Shown: piece by piece, positions 52,033 through 60,842 of the stretch
Numbering within the stretch: the stretch's first letter is position 1
How the letters are laid out: every line of letters starts with the position of its first letter
Origin: Candidatus Contubernalis alkalaceticus
GTDB taxonomy: Bacteria; Bacillota; Dethiobacteria; SKNC01
Direction: 5' to 3'
NCBI RefSeq assembly: GCF_022558445.1
Contig: NZ_CP054699.1
Location: 1,134,001 to 1,198,000, forward strand
DNA: 64,000 nt
The notes under the pieces: model-generated
What the model saw: only the letters and a program-made list of their open reading frames with translations
Database searches by the model: none
What the model was told of the DNA's origin: nothing
Made by a program: the position numbers and the translations under genes

Positions 52033-53187
52033 ATGAGTGATATTTTGATATTAGGCGGCGGTATTGGGGGAATCGTTGCTGCCAATGTTTTAAGCAAAAC
52101 TCTGGACAAAAAAAAGCACAATATCAAGCTGATTGACCAAAAAGATAAGCATGTTTTTCAATCAGCATACCCCCATCTCCTGGTAAACAAAAGAAAACCT
52201 GGGGATATTACCCGTAAATTGGAGAGGCTGGAAAGAAAAGGCGTTAAATATTACCAGGCCCGCGTAGAGGGAGTAACTCCTGAAGAAAGCAAGGTGATTA
52301 CAGATCAAGGGCCCATGAAATATGATTATTTAATCATATCTTTAGGAGTGGAACACCATCCGGAAACCGTCCCGGGGTTCACAGAAACAGCATATAATAT
52401 CTACAACTTTGACGATTTAATTAGCCTTCAAAAAATACTAAAAAATTTTAAAAATGGAAAAATTGTTTTGTTTATTTCAAGCCTTCCTTTTTCGTGTCCC
52501 CCTGCTCCCTATGAGACGAGCTTTTTGCTGGATAATTATTTCCGAGAGAGGGGGCTTCGGGAAAAGATAGAGATATCGGTGTTTACTCCTGAAACTTCTC
52601 CAGAACCTCTGGCAGGGCCAAAGGTTGGGGAGAGTGTCCGTCGTATGATGGAACAGCGAAATATTAAGTTGACTACCGAAGCAAAGGTTTTGTCCCTGGA
52701 CCCTGTGAACAAGAAACTTAATTTGGATCAGGGGGTCTCTGTGGAAGCAGACCTTTTTTTGGGTATTCCGTCACATTGGGGCCCTCAGGTGCTTCACAGC
52801 AGCGGTTTGGTGGAGGAGGGCGGCTGGATTAAAGTGGATCCCACTACCTTGGAAACAGATAACAAACAAATATTTGCCGTGGGGGATGCCACAGCTTTGA
52901 GGCTGCCTGTGATCAATACTTTGGCTCCTAAGGCGGGTATATTTGCTCATTACCAGGCTGAAGTGGTAGCCAGGAATATTGCCTGTATTTTAAAGGGGGA
53001 AAAACCAGAATTTCGTTACACTGCCAAAGGTTTGTGACTTATGGCCACCGGGTTCGGTCGAGCCCGTTATTCTACCGTACGTTACTATGTGAAACCAAAA
53101 CCCTTTGTCACTCTATTACGGCCCACACGAATTGCCTACTGGGGAAAAATAGCCTTTGAAAAATATTGGCTGCGAAATTGGTTTTAG
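52033..53187 (+). CDS. Selenocysteine-containing sulfide:quinone reductase-like flavoprotein
   Basis: About 384 residues with UGA at codon 335 (53035-53037) read as Sec. FAD motif ILGGGIGGIVAA, YDYLIISLGVEHHPE, and FAVGDATALRLP fit the SQR/NDH-2 family; FSCPPAPYE has the SQR-type cysteine C155. Past the UGA the frame continues with ATGFGRARYSTVRYYVKP, then GKIAFEKYWLRNWF, the normal C-terminus. Relatives have a conserved cysteine (GxC-x-x-ETG) at the UGA, in SQR part of the cysteine pair binding sulfur. So a Cys155-Sec335 pair is predicted. ATG 52033 is favoured; ATG 52018 is possible. Confidence 0.9.
53035..53066 (+). promoter_or_regulatory. Predicted SECIS element of the SQR-like selenoprotein
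   Basis: UGA, 11-base spacer, then CGGGTTC-GGTC-GAGCCCG (53049-53066): 7 bp with one G-T pair and a GGTC loop like that of the E. coli fdhF element. Confidence 0.8.
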
Positions 53188-53265
53188 GGAATATTTAATC
53201 GTATAGTTTCATCAGTTAAAATAAATACTAAGGATATAACCTTTAAAAAAAGATGGAGGTATAAA

Positions 53266-53784
53266 ATGGGTATCCTAAACGATGACAAAAGTAAAAATGA
53301 CCATTTGCATTATGGAGAAGCGTTCGGAATTTGGACGTACCTTTTAGTCTCTCAAGGATTATTGTCTGCTTATCAAACCTATATAAATCATGCAGGGGAT
53401 AAAGAATTAAAGAATTTTCTTGGGGACATGATTGAAAATGTTTTAAGGCCAGAAATTGAAAAAACACAAGAATTATTAAAGGTAACTGGAATTGCACTTC
53501 CCCCGGCTCCCCCAGAAAAAGCTAAAGCATCACTGGAAGATATTCCTGCGGGGGCCAGGATTAATGACCCGGAAATATCCGGTGCTGTAGCTATGGATAT
53601 AGCCGGCGGCCTTCTTTCCTGCAGTGAGATTATGGGTATTTCTGTTAGAGAGGATGTTGGAGCTATGTTTGGTCAGTTTCATATGAATAAGGCTCAGCAT
53701 GGACTCAGGCTTCTACGCTTAAACAAGGATAAGGGGTGGATGGTAATACCTCCTATTCATGAAAGAGTCCGGGAATTTGCTTAA
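53266..53784 (+). CDS. DUF3231 family protein
   Basis: A 172-residue protein of the DUF3231 group: HYGEAFGIWTYLLVSQGLLSAYQTYINHAG at the start, and GLLSCSEIMGI, then GAMFGQFHMNKAQHG in the second half. These are four-helix bundles related to ferritin-like coat proteins found in spore-forming Firmicutes (family knowledge). ATG after GGAGG. A terminator follows. Confidence 0.78.
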   Translation: MGILNDDKSKNDHLHYGEAFGIWTYLLVSQGLLSAYQTYINHAGDKELKNFLGDMIENVLRPEIEKTQELLKVTGIALPPAPPEKAKASLEDIPAGARINDPEISGAVAMDIAGGLLSCSEIMGISVREDVGAMFGQFHMNKAQHGLRLLRLNKDKGWMVIPPIHERVREFA

Positions 53785-53818
53785 GACATAGAAAAGAAAT
53801 AATGGAAAATAATGTTGC

Positions 53819-53845
53819 CCTGCCCTCCTGGCAGGTCTTTTTTTT
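53819..53845 (+). terminator. Rho-independent terminator
   Basis: CCTGCC-CTCCT-GGCAGG followed by TC and nine T, after the DUF3231 gene. Confidence 0.82.
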
Positions 53846-53942
53846 GTTAAAAACACTCTGGTTTCCTTGACAGGGAATATTTTGAGATATATAATAAGTA
53901 ATAAACTAAGTAATTTTATAGCGGAAACGATGGTGATGTTAG

Positions 53943-54377
53943 ATGCTCATAGGAAACAAATTGGAATATGCATTAAAAATTTTGATAGAATTAGTTAATG
54001 CACAGGATCAGGGATTAATTCCTTCCAGACATATTGCAGAAAAGTGTGGAATACCAACAAATTTTATGCCTCAAATTACTTCGGTTTTAACTAAGAAAGG
54101 TTGGGTCATTTCCAGTCGAGGGCCTGGGGGTGGCCTTAGAATTTCTGCGGTTCCTGGGGAATTGACGGTACTGGAGGTAATGGAAGCCTTAGACAACAGG
54201 CTGACGGTGAAGGATTGCCTGTTTGCTGACAGGAGCTGTAGTCAAAGTGAAAGTTGTCCTCTATTCCCCTTGTGGAAGAATATTCAGCATGGAATTCAAG
54301 AGGTGGTTAAAAACACCACCATTGCAGATCTGGTTAAAGATAAGTTGATATTGGAACAACGTAAATCTATGTCATAG
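53943..54377 (+). CDS. Rrf2-family transcriptional regulator
   Basis: A 144-residue winged-helix protein: NKLEYALKILIELV, IPSRHIAEKCGIPTNFMPQI, LTKKGWVISSRGPGGGLRIS are the Rrf2 DNA-binding region, and CLFADRSCSQSESCPLFPLW carries three cysteines that bind an Fe-S cluster in IscR-like members. Probably senses Fe-S, redox or sulfur state. It lies next to the SQR-like selenoprotein gene. Its 3' end overlaps the convergent MFS gene by 11 bases. Confidence 0.87.
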   Translation: MLIGNKLEYALKILIELVNAQDQGLIPSRHIAEKCGIPTNFMPQITSVLTKKGWVISSRGPGGGLRISAVPGELTVLEVMEALDNRLTVKDCLFADRSCSQSESCPLFPLWKNIQHGIQEVVKNTTIADLVKDKLILEQRKSMS

Positions 54378-55581
54378 AACTTTTATTCTTTGAAATTATA
54401 CTTCCTAAGAAAAACAGAACTCCTGCTGCGGTTACCAGCAGTCCGGTAAGACCGAAGGTTGACCCCAGGCCTATCCAGGTGCCTAACAATCCAAAGAAGA
54501 AGGATCCCAAAGCGATAGATGAATCGATAACACTTTCCAGGAGAGCCAGAGCAGTGGCTCTCATTTTTTCTTCTATGGTGTCTACAACCCAGGCATAACC
54601 AACGGAGATACTGCCGGCTGTTCCAATTCCCGATAACAGGCTGCTGAACATTAAAATTTCACTCCGGTTTGGAAGGAAAAATAAAAGTATAAGCCCAAGG
54701 CCCGAAAGTATAATAGCAGGCCATAGTACAGCCTGTCGGCCCAGTCGGTCTGAGAGACGGCCAACAAATATATTGGCCGTTATGCCTGCCAGGGCATAAT
54801 AGGTAAAATAAACTGCAGGATTGGCCAGCTCTGTGGACCGGGAGACATGAATAATGGCGTAGGTCAAAAGAGCTCCTATACAGATAGCCACCAATGTAAC
54901 CCCTTGTAGTATTAACCTTAACTTAGAATTCATAAGAACCAGCTTATATCGCTGCCAGGAGCCAATTTTATCAATTTTAACCAGGGTGGGGGGGGTAAGG
55001 AGTGCAGTTAAAATAATCCCCAATAAACCTATGGAAAAGCTGGATATAAACCATATGCTGTAACCATATTGGTTGACCAGAATCATAGAGCCCGTCGGCC
55101 CCGTGAGAAGAGCCAGGCTCATGAGAATACGGAAAGAACTGATATAGGTACCCTTCTTATTTTCTGGAGCCAGGTCGGCTACCAGAGAAGTGCTGCTGGA
55201 AAAAAAGGCAGCCAGGCCCACAGCCTGATAAACACGGGAAAGAAGCAGCATCCATAGGCTGTTGCTTACTAAAAATAAAAGCGGTGCGGTGGCAAAAGCA
55301 AAAGCCCCAATTATTAAAGGAAGTTTTCTGCCATTACTGTCTGCCAGGGGACCAAAATAAAAACGCAAAAAAATAGCTGCAAGAAAAAATATTGTGTTTT
55401 GTAGGCCCGATACAAATTCTGTGCCCCCTAGTTCCAGGACATATAAAGGCAGCACCGTCAGAGATGAACTGAAATTTATAAAAACAATGAAAGCAGCCCC
55501 GAATAGAAGGCCCAAATTAATAAACGTTTTCCTTCTTTTTTTTTCTTCTTTAAGTTCCTCAGTATTCTTTTCTAAAATCAC
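54367..55581 (-). CDS. MFS transporter
   Basis: A 404-residue membrane protein with ~12 transmembrane spans, MFS loop motif GPLADSNGRKLPLIIG and the second-half equivalent GRLSDRLGRQAVLWP. Efflux-type, substrate unknown. Start ATG at 55581 on the minus strand; the upstream 371-base gap to 55952 contains the repeat copy B and no other gene. Confidence 0.87.
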   Translation of the reverse strand: MILEKNTEELKEEKKRRKTFINLGLLFGAAFIVFINFSSSLTVLPLYVLELGGTEFVSGLQNTIFFLAAIFLRFYFGPLADSNGRKLPLIIGAFAFATAPLLFLVSNSLWMLLLSRVYQAVGLAAFFSSSTSLVADLAPENKKGTYISSFRILMSLALLTGPTGSMILVNQYGYSIWFISSFSIGLLGIILTALLTPPTLVKIDKIGSWQRYKLVLMNSKLRLILQGVTLVAICIGALLTYAIIHVSRSTELANPAVYFTYYALAGITANIFVGRLSDRLGRQAVLWPAIILSGLGLILLFFLPNRSEILMFSSLLSGIGTAGSISVGYAWVVDTIEEKMRATALALLESVIDSSIALGSFFFGLLGTWIGLGSTFGLTGLLVTAAGVLFFLGSIISKNKSSMT

Positions 55582-55806
55582 GCCGAAAACACCCGGCCTT
55601 TCTATTTAACCATTAGATAAATTTTAACAGGAATATAGCATGATGTGAAGTAAAAAGAATATTTAGATTTAAGCAGCTTCTTTCTTTATCTAAGAAGCAT
55701 GCAAATCATTTTATAAATTAATATGGCATGATAATGTAGCAAAAATGAACTCAAAAACTATAATGGTATTGGATAAGAGCAGGGAATGAGCATGTTTTTT
55801 ATAAGA

Positions 55807-55915
55807 GTGAACTCGTTTCAGCAAGCTGAAACATCGGGGAATCTGGTGGAGACTTTACTCCACCAGATTTTAAGCCCCACCTACGCTAACGCTTAGAGGT
55901 GTGGGCCTTATACCC
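55807..55915 (+). repeat. Triple-hairpin dispersed element, copy B
   Basis: Nearly identical layout to copy A: GTTTCAG/CTGAAAC, then ATCTGGTGGAG/CTCCACCAGAT (11-bp perfect) and CCCACCT/AGGTG-TGGG with CGCTAACGCTT in the loop, ending TATACCC. The second stem differs from copy A at a base pair on both arms (A-T to T-A), a compensatory change that supports a conserved RNA or DNA hairpin. Confidence 0.82.
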
Positions 55916-55952
55916 TAAAAAAAGAGATTAATAATGGAAGGGAGGGCTTTAT

Positions 55953-56126
55953 ATGTCAGACAAAGAAAGACTATTTGATGATAATCAGGTTCAGGTGCCC
56001 ATTGCAGCGGCAGCAATTTTTGCCGCCGCCGCCGCTGCAGCTTCTGCTGCCAAGTCCAAATGTAAAAATATTAATCAAAACGGGGCTGCTAATAATGCTT
56101 TTAATCCCGGCGAAAATCAAGGTTAA
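55953..56126 (+). CDS. Small Ala-rich NQNGxxN-motif protein 1 (57 aa)
   Basis: A 57-residue protein behind GGGAGGG. It has an acidic N-terminus, VQVPIAAAAIFAAAAAAASA (a helical or membrane-inserting alanine run), then KSKCKNINQNGAANNAFNPG. The layout matches the next gene. No family known to me. The INQNGxAN motif recalls a single curlin repeat (Q-x-G-x-x-N-x-A), a resemblance only. Confidence 0.7.
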   Translation: MSDKERLFDDNQVQVPIAAAAIFAAAAAAASAAKSKCKNINQNGAANNAFNPGENQG

Positions 56127-56162
56127 TTTTTGGTTTTTCAAATTATAAAAGGGGGGAATAAA

Positions 56163-56354
56163 ATGTCTGAGGAATATGTAAAATTTATGGAAGTTTTCAG
56201 GCAGTTTATAGATATTGAAGATAACCAGATTCAGTTACCCATTGCGGCAGCTGCCGGTTTGGCGGCAGCTGCCTCTGCAGCCGCCGGTGCCAAATCAAAG
56301 TGTGAAAATATAAATCAAAACGGTTCGGCTAATACTGCTACTTCCAATGATTAA
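56163..56354 (+). CDS. Small Ala-rich NQNGxxN-motif protein 2 (63 aa)
   Basis: A 63-residue paralogue: IQLPIAAAAGLAAAASAAAG, then KSKCENINQNGSANTATSND. ATG 56163 follows GGGGGG; the frame from 56130 is longer but has no ribosome site. The single cysteine before the motif and the charge pattern are conserved with protein 1. Probably cotranscribed with it. Function unknown; possibly a surface or assembly peptide. Confidence 0.7.
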   Translation: MSEEYVKFMEVFRQFIDIEDNQIQLPIAAAAGLAAAASAAAGAKSKCENINQNGSANTATSND

Positions 56355-56452
56355 ATAATTAATATTCCCTGCTTTTATCTTTTCTAAATAGTTCTGTTAA
56401 AGTATTTATTAGAAGAATGCTCCGCATTTAATAAGAAAGGAATGAGAAGTAA

Positions 56453-56917
56453 GTGAGGGCACGAAAGGACAGTACCCGGGGCTCATCTCACGGGGAGAGT
56501 CAAACCTCTGATTGCATAATTTTTACAGGGTCAAATTCCTTCAATAATAATAGATACAGCGATAATAGATACGGCATTAATAAGGGAAAAAAGCAGGGGC
56601 CAATTATCTGTGATAATTTAGAAAAAGAAAAGAAAACTGATTTAAAAACTGTTGTTTTATGGATTTATAATGTTAATCAGAATGGATCAGCCAATATTTT
56701 TCAGGAGGAATTGAGCCAGTATCTAGCTAATGACGAGAAAGGGTCAGTTTCTTTAAAAGACTTTGATGTGGAAAAAACAGCTGAATTTCTGGCCAATCTT
56801 AGTATGTCTAAGGAAGTAATCCTTAAGGACCTCGGCATAAGATTATTACTGTTTATTATAAATTGCAACCAAAATGGATCCAGTAATAGTGCAGAGGTTA
56901 ATTATAACCAAGATTAA
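56453..56917 (+). CDS. NQNGSxN-motif protein 3 (154 aa)
   Basis: A 154-residue protein starting with GTG (56453). A polar, glycine/asparagine-rich N-terminus leads to two copies of a unit, VVLWIYNVNQNGSANIFQEE and LLLFIINCNQNGSSNSAEVN, each a hydrophobic strand followed by the NQNGSxN motif. Shares the motif with the two small genes before it. The spacing of about 70 residues and the hydrophobic strand suggest beta-strand stacking or membrane contact. Function unknown. A terminator follows at 57029. Confidence 0.65.
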   Translation: MRARKDSTRGSSHGESQTSDCIIFTGSNSFNNNRYSDNRYGINKGKKQGPIICDNLEKEKKTDLKTVVLWIYNVNQNGSANIFQEELSQYLANDEKGSVSLKDFDVEKTAEFLANLSMSKEVILKDLGIRLLLFIINCNQNGSSNSAEVNYNQD

Positions 56918-57028
56918 ATTAATTGTCAGATTAAGAGGGAAAATAAGCGTAGGTATCGAATAATTATTATAAATTATGGGTTTGGATAGACTGGGAAGCC
57001 CTGCTTTGATAAATGGAGTGTTATCCAT

Positions 57029-57067
57029 GCCCCGGCTGCTAAATAAATTGTAACGCCGGGGCTCTTT
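57029..57067 (+). terminator. Rho-independent terminator
   Basis: GCCCCGGC pairs with GCCGGGGC across an 18-base loop, followed by TCTTTTG. Ends the NQNG-motif gene group. Confidence 0.72.
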
Positions 57068-57195
57068 TGTTTAACTTATCTCACAGCACTATTTATAATG
57101 TTTATAGAAATATTTTTTTATATAGTAGTTAACATTTTCATAAAAATACCATATAATTAATACACTACTGCAAAATATGTAGAAAGGAGGCTTCT

Positions 57196-58278
57196 ATGCG
57201 CAGAATTTCATTAGACTCAGCTCAGCCTGGAATGGTTTTGGGTAAAACTATTTCTGGTAGTGCAGGTCAGGTTTTACTGCATGCCAGGGTGAAGATTAAA
57301 CCCCAGTACCTTACCTACTTGAAACGCCTGGGTGTAAATTATATTTATGTAGAGGACAGCAGAATGGATGATGTAGTATTATGTGATGTAATTAGCGAAG
57401 ATACTCGCCGTGAAGCCTGTTCATTGATTAAGGACTGTATGAAAGAGGTAAAGAGTTCCAAAATTCAAAAAAAAGGGCTTAATGTTAAAGGTGAAAAAAT
57501 ACTTCAAACGGTTTCTAAAATTGTAGAGGAACTTCTAGACAATAAAGAAATGCTGGCTCAATTAATGGATATTCGGTGTAAAGATGACTATAAGTTTGCA
57601 CATAGTGTCAATTGTTGTGTGCTGGCAACTCTTGTGGCAGTTAAAATGAAATACGACACTGCATCTTTAAAAAGCCTGGCTACAGGTGCCCTGCTTCACG
57701 ATATAGGGTTAGCCGCTGTACCGGAAAATATTTTGCAAAAGCCCGGTGACTTGACAAATGATGAATACGAAACCATTAAAAATCATCCATTTTACGGTTA
57801 TGAAATTTTTAAGAAAACCTCTTTTTTTTCTTCTGTGTCAGGGGCAATAATTTTACAACATCATGAACGGTATCAAGGAAAGGGTTACCCCCAGGGGCTT
57901 AGAGGTAAAAACATTAATCCCCTGGCCCAAATTTTGGCTGTTGCAGATGTTTATGATGCTCTCACTTCAGACAGGCCTTATCGAAAGGCTTTTCAGCCCC
58001 ATCAGGCGGTAGAAATGCTTTTTTCCTGGGGGGGGGAACTCTTCGATTTAAATATATTAAATCACTTTCTTGCAAACATAGCTGCTTACCCTGTAGGTTT
58101 TCACGTATTCTTAAATAATGGGGAAAGCGGGTTGGTAATCGCTAATACTCCGGGCTTTACCTTGCGGCCCGTAGTCAGGATATTATATACAGGGGAGGAT
58201 CTGGCATCTCATCCTGCTCCCTACGATATTGATTTGTCAAGAGTGTTAGATTTAACTATTGTCAAAGTAAAGGAATAA
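57196..58278 (+). CDS. HD-GYP domain protein (c-di-GMP phosphodiesterase)
   Basis: A 360-residue protein. An N-terminal ~110-residue region precedes the HD-GYP domain: HSVNCCVLATLVA, HDIGLAAVPENIL (HD), HHERYQGKGYPQGL (GYP), ADVYDALTSDRPYR. It would hydrolyse cyclic di-GMP. The last ~70 residues form an extra domain. ATG after AGGAGG. It lies 23 bases before the GGDEF/HD-GYP gene. Confidence 0.9.
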   Translation: MRRISLDSAQPGMVLGKTISGSAGQVLLHARVKIKPQYLTYLKRLGVNYIYVEDSRMDDVVLCDVISEDTRREACSLIKDCMKEVKSSKIQKKGLNVKGEKILQTVSKIVEELLDNKEMLAQLMDIRCKDDYKFAHSVNCCVLATLVAVKMKYDTASLKSLATGALLHDIGLAAVPENILQKPGDLTNDEYETIKNHPFYGYEIFKKTSFFSSVSGAIILQHHERYQGKGYPQGLRGKNINPLAQILAVADVYDALTSDRPYRKAFQPHQAVEMLFSWGGELFDLNILNHFLANIAAYPVGFHVFLNNGESGLVIANTPGFTLRPVVRILYTGEDLASHPAPYDIDLSRVLDLTIVKVKE

Positions 58279-58301
58279 AGTCTACTGGAGGGGGAAGATG
58301 T

Positions 58302-60146
58302 ATGGAAGCTGATCGGGATAAAGATAATAAATATATAGAGAAACTTACCCTTCAGGAAGAACGGGATTTCATTTCTGCTGTGAACGATACCATCAGCAGC
58401 CTGGTTATTGTTCTCAATAATTGGGGTAAGATCATTCGTTATAACCGTGCCTGTGAAAGTATTACCGGGCTTGCTTTTTCTGAGGCAAAAGAAAAGGATT
58501 ACTGGGATGTTTTTTGTCTGCCGGAGGAAAGAGAACTCTACAAAGCCTTCTTTATGAGTTTGGAGCCGATAGATTACCCCTTTGAATCAGAGACACAGTT
58601 TATTGGAATAGATGGTTTAATCTATACAATACTTTGGACTTATAATGTTTTGTTGGAGCTGGACGGCACGATAAAATATTTTGTTATGACTGGAACTGAT
58701 GTAACCAAATACAGGGAATCCAAGAAAGCACTACAGGAAATTGGAGAAAAGTACAGGGGATTAATCCATGCTTCACCGGTAGCTTTTATTTCCCTTAATT
58801 CTTTGCACATGGTGAAGAGCTGGAGCTCTGCGGCAGAACGGATTTTTGGTTGGTCGGAAAAAGAAGTGCTGGAAAAAGATGTTTCCCTTTTCATGTATGA
58901 TATCCATAACAGTATTTATGATCAATGCAACAAAGTAATTGTAGAGAGAAAATCAATTAATGATTTTGAATTAAATTGTTTCAGGAAAGACGGTTCACCT
59001 ATCTTTGTCAGCCTTTCCCTGGCGCCGTTGTATGACCTTACTGGAGAGGTAGACGGTATTTTGTTAGCTGCTGTTAACATTACTGAGCGTAAGCTGGCAG
59101 AAGATAAGATTCGTTACATAAGTTTTCATGACATTACTACGGGGCTTTATAATCGGGCATATATGGAGCAAGAAATGCAGAGGTTGGATACAGACCGTCA
59201 GCTGCCTATCAGTATAATAATGGGGGATTTAAACGGCCTTAAATTAGTAAATGATACCTATGGACACAGTGTAGGGGACGAGATGCTGATAAGTACTGCT
59301 GATATCCTCAGGAAATCCTGCCGCCAAGAAGATATAATAGCCCGCTGGGGGGGGGATGAATTTGTAGTCCTTCTGCCCCAAGTTACAAAGGAAGATGCTC
59401 TGGGAATATGTAAAAGAATTATATCTTATTGTGAAAAAACATTTGTTAAAACGGTGCCTCTATCTATAGCCTTAGGTATTGCTTGTAAGCAGATGGGGGA
59501 GAAGGATTGTCTTGCGGAGATTTTAAAACAGGCTGAAGACAATATGTATAAACATAAGCTGGCTGAAAGTAGAAGTGTCAGGAGTTCGGTGCTAAATGCT
59601 CTACTGAAAACCCTGGAAGAAAAGAGTTATGAGACAGAGGAACATGCCCGGCGTATGCAGGATATGGCTTTAAAAATTGGCAAAAAGTTTAATCTATCGG
59701 AAACAGAATTGGACAGGTTAACTCTTCTTATTTATCTGCATGATATAGGCAAAATTACTATTTCTGAGGAAATCCTAACGAAAAAGGACAGTTTAACCGA
59801 AGAAGAATGGACAGCTATTAAGAAGCACCCTGAAACAGGGTATCGAATAGCTCGTTCTACGGAAGAATTTGCCCATGTTGCAAAAGATATTATCTCCCAT
59901 CATGAACGCTGGGATGGGCAGGGTTACCCTGAAGGATTAAGAAAGCAGCAGATTCCTTTATTGGCTCGGATCACAGCCATTGTTGATGCCTATGATGTAA
60001 TGACCAACGGAAGACCTTATAAAAAACCTTTATCACAAATAGAAGCTGCGGCTGAAGTTAAAAGGTGTGCTGGAAGCCAGTTTGATCCGGAGTTGGTGGA
60101 GGTTTTTCTAGCGGTTTTAGAAGAGAACACTGTATTGGAAAAATGA
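58302..60146 (+). CDS. PAS-PAS-GGDEF-HD-GYP c-di-GMP turnover protein
   Basis: A 614-residue protein with two PAS domains (~25-140 and ~145-265; NNWGKIIRYNRACESITG and SWSSAAERIFGWSEKE), a GGDEF domain with RWGGDEFVVLL near residue 348 and an HD-GYP domain with HDIGKITISEEIL and HHERWDGQGYPEGL. It can in principle both make and break cyclic di-GMP. The GGDEF motif is intact. No membrane segment, so the PAS domains sense an intracellular signal. Followed by repeat copy C and then a c-di-GMP riboswitch. Confidence 0.92.
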   Translation: MEADRDKDNKYIEKLTLQEERDFISAVNDTISSLVIVLNNWGKIIRYNRACESITGLAFSEAKEKDYWDVFCLPEERELYKAFFMSLEPIDYPFESETQFIGIDGLIYTILWTYNVLLELDGTIKYFVMTGTDVTKYRESKKALQEIGEKYRGLIHASPVAFISLNSLHMVKSWSSAAERIFGWSEKEVLEKDVSLFMYDIHNSIYDQCNKVIVERKSINDFELNCFRKDGSPIFVSLSLAPLYDLTGEVDGILLAAVNITERKLAEDKIRYISFHDITTGLYNRAYMEQEMQRLDTDRQLPISIIMGDLNGLKLVNDTYGHSVGDEMLISTADILRKSCRQEDIIARWGGDEFVVLLPQVTKEDALGICKRIISYCEKTFVKTVPLSIALGIACKQMGEKDCLAEILKQAEDNMYKHKLAESRSVRSSVLNALLKTLEEKSYETEEHARRMQDMALKIGKKFNLSETELDRLTLLIYLHDIGKITISEEILTKKDSLTEEEWTAIKKHPETGYRIARSTEEFAHVAKDIISHHERWDGQGYPEGLRKQQIPLLARITAIVDAYDVMTNGRPYKKPLSQIEAAAEVKRCAGSQFDPELVEVFLAVLEENTVLEK

Positions 60147-60183
60147 TTAAGATATATATGGAATAATTTATCTCTTTTTTTCA

Positions 60184-60227
60184 GGGTATAAGATCCCCAC
60201 CTCTAAGCGTTAGCGTAGGTGGGGCTT
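60184..60227 (-). repeat. Triple-hairpin element, partial (copy C)
   Basis: Minus-oriented copy holding only the third hairpin with its TATACCC end: GGGTATAAGAT, CCCCACCTCTAAGCG, TTAGCGTAGGTGGGG. It may serve as terminator of the GGDEF gene. Confidence 0.7.
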
Positions 60228-60273
60228 TGTCATTTCTTCGACAAAAATTCTAAAATTACCACAAATTGTAACA

Positions 60274-60300
60274 AGGAAATAATGTTTAATTGTAGAATAT
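60274..60300 (+). promoter_or_regulatory. Sigma-H-like promoter 1
   Basis: AGGAAAT (60274-60280), 14 bases, GAATAT (60295-60300), within ACAAGGAAAT and GTAGAATAT. This fits the B. subtilis sigma-H consensus (RnAGGAwWW, RnnGAATww) in core and spacing. Located ~350 bases before the riboswitch. Confidence 0.5.
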
Positions 60301-60513
60301 AATCCATTAATATAACATTTTAGCAATCTAAACCAATTACATTAGTTTGGATTGCAGTTGAATGGGCAAAAAACAATAAAAATACTTATAATGGTTTTTT
60401 TATCTTAAATATTGACGTTTTTATAAAACTTGTTTATAAGGGCATGCGTTGTTGTTAGTAACAGCAAATAATATCTTTAGACATTTTTTTTTATATAATG
60501 ACAAAATACAACA

Positions 60514-60540
60514 AGGAAATATTGTGTATTAATAGAATAT
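60514..60540 (+). promoter_or_regulatory. Sigma-H-like promoter 2
   Basis: Same layout as promoter 1: ACAAGGAAAT, 14-base spacing, ATAGAATAT (GAAT at 60535). It lies ~110 bases before the riboswitch aptamer. Confidence 0.52.
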
Positions 60541-60651
60541 ATTATATTAGAATATTATGGCATAACAAATAATCTTTTAGACATGGTTTGAATTTGATTT
60601 GGAATGAGGGGGGATAGGCTTAACTGTTAAAATATAATATATAAGTTGAAA

Positions 60652-60728
60652 AAGGCAAACCTGGTGAAAACCAGGGACGCAAAACCAAGGGTCTAAAGCT
60701 TTTTATGCTGAAGACAGCCGGTTGCCAG
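60652..60728 (+). ncRNA. Cyclic di-GMP-I riboswitch (GEMM) upstream of the chemoreceptor
   Basis: AAAGGCAAACCTGG, GAAA tetraloop, CCAGGGACGCAAAACC, AAGGGTCTAAA, then GAAGACAGCCGGTTGCC match the conserved core of the c-di-GMP-I (GEMM-I) aptamer, including the P1 closure GGCAA/TTGCC. A variant sensing 3',3'-cGAMP cannot be excluded. It controls the methyl-accepting protein gene at 60843. Confidence 0.93.
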
Positions 60729-60785
60729 CTTTTCCTAAAGATTATAGTTTCTTCTAATTATAATTTTTGCTTTTAGAAAACTGGC
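60724..60785 (+). promoter_or_regulatory. Expression platform of the first GEMM riboswitch
   Basis: GCCAGCTTTTCCTAAAG (60724-60740), which includes the 3' side of aptamer stem P1, is complementary with small bulges to CTTTTAGAAAACTGGC (60770-60785). A T-run (GTTTTTTT) follows at 60794. Formation of this stem would break P1, giving an on/off switch. Confidence 0.55.
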
Positions 60786-60842
60786 GCTGCCATGTTTTTT
60801 TATTTTTGCACTATTTTAAATTCATTGGAGGGGAAGTATCTT

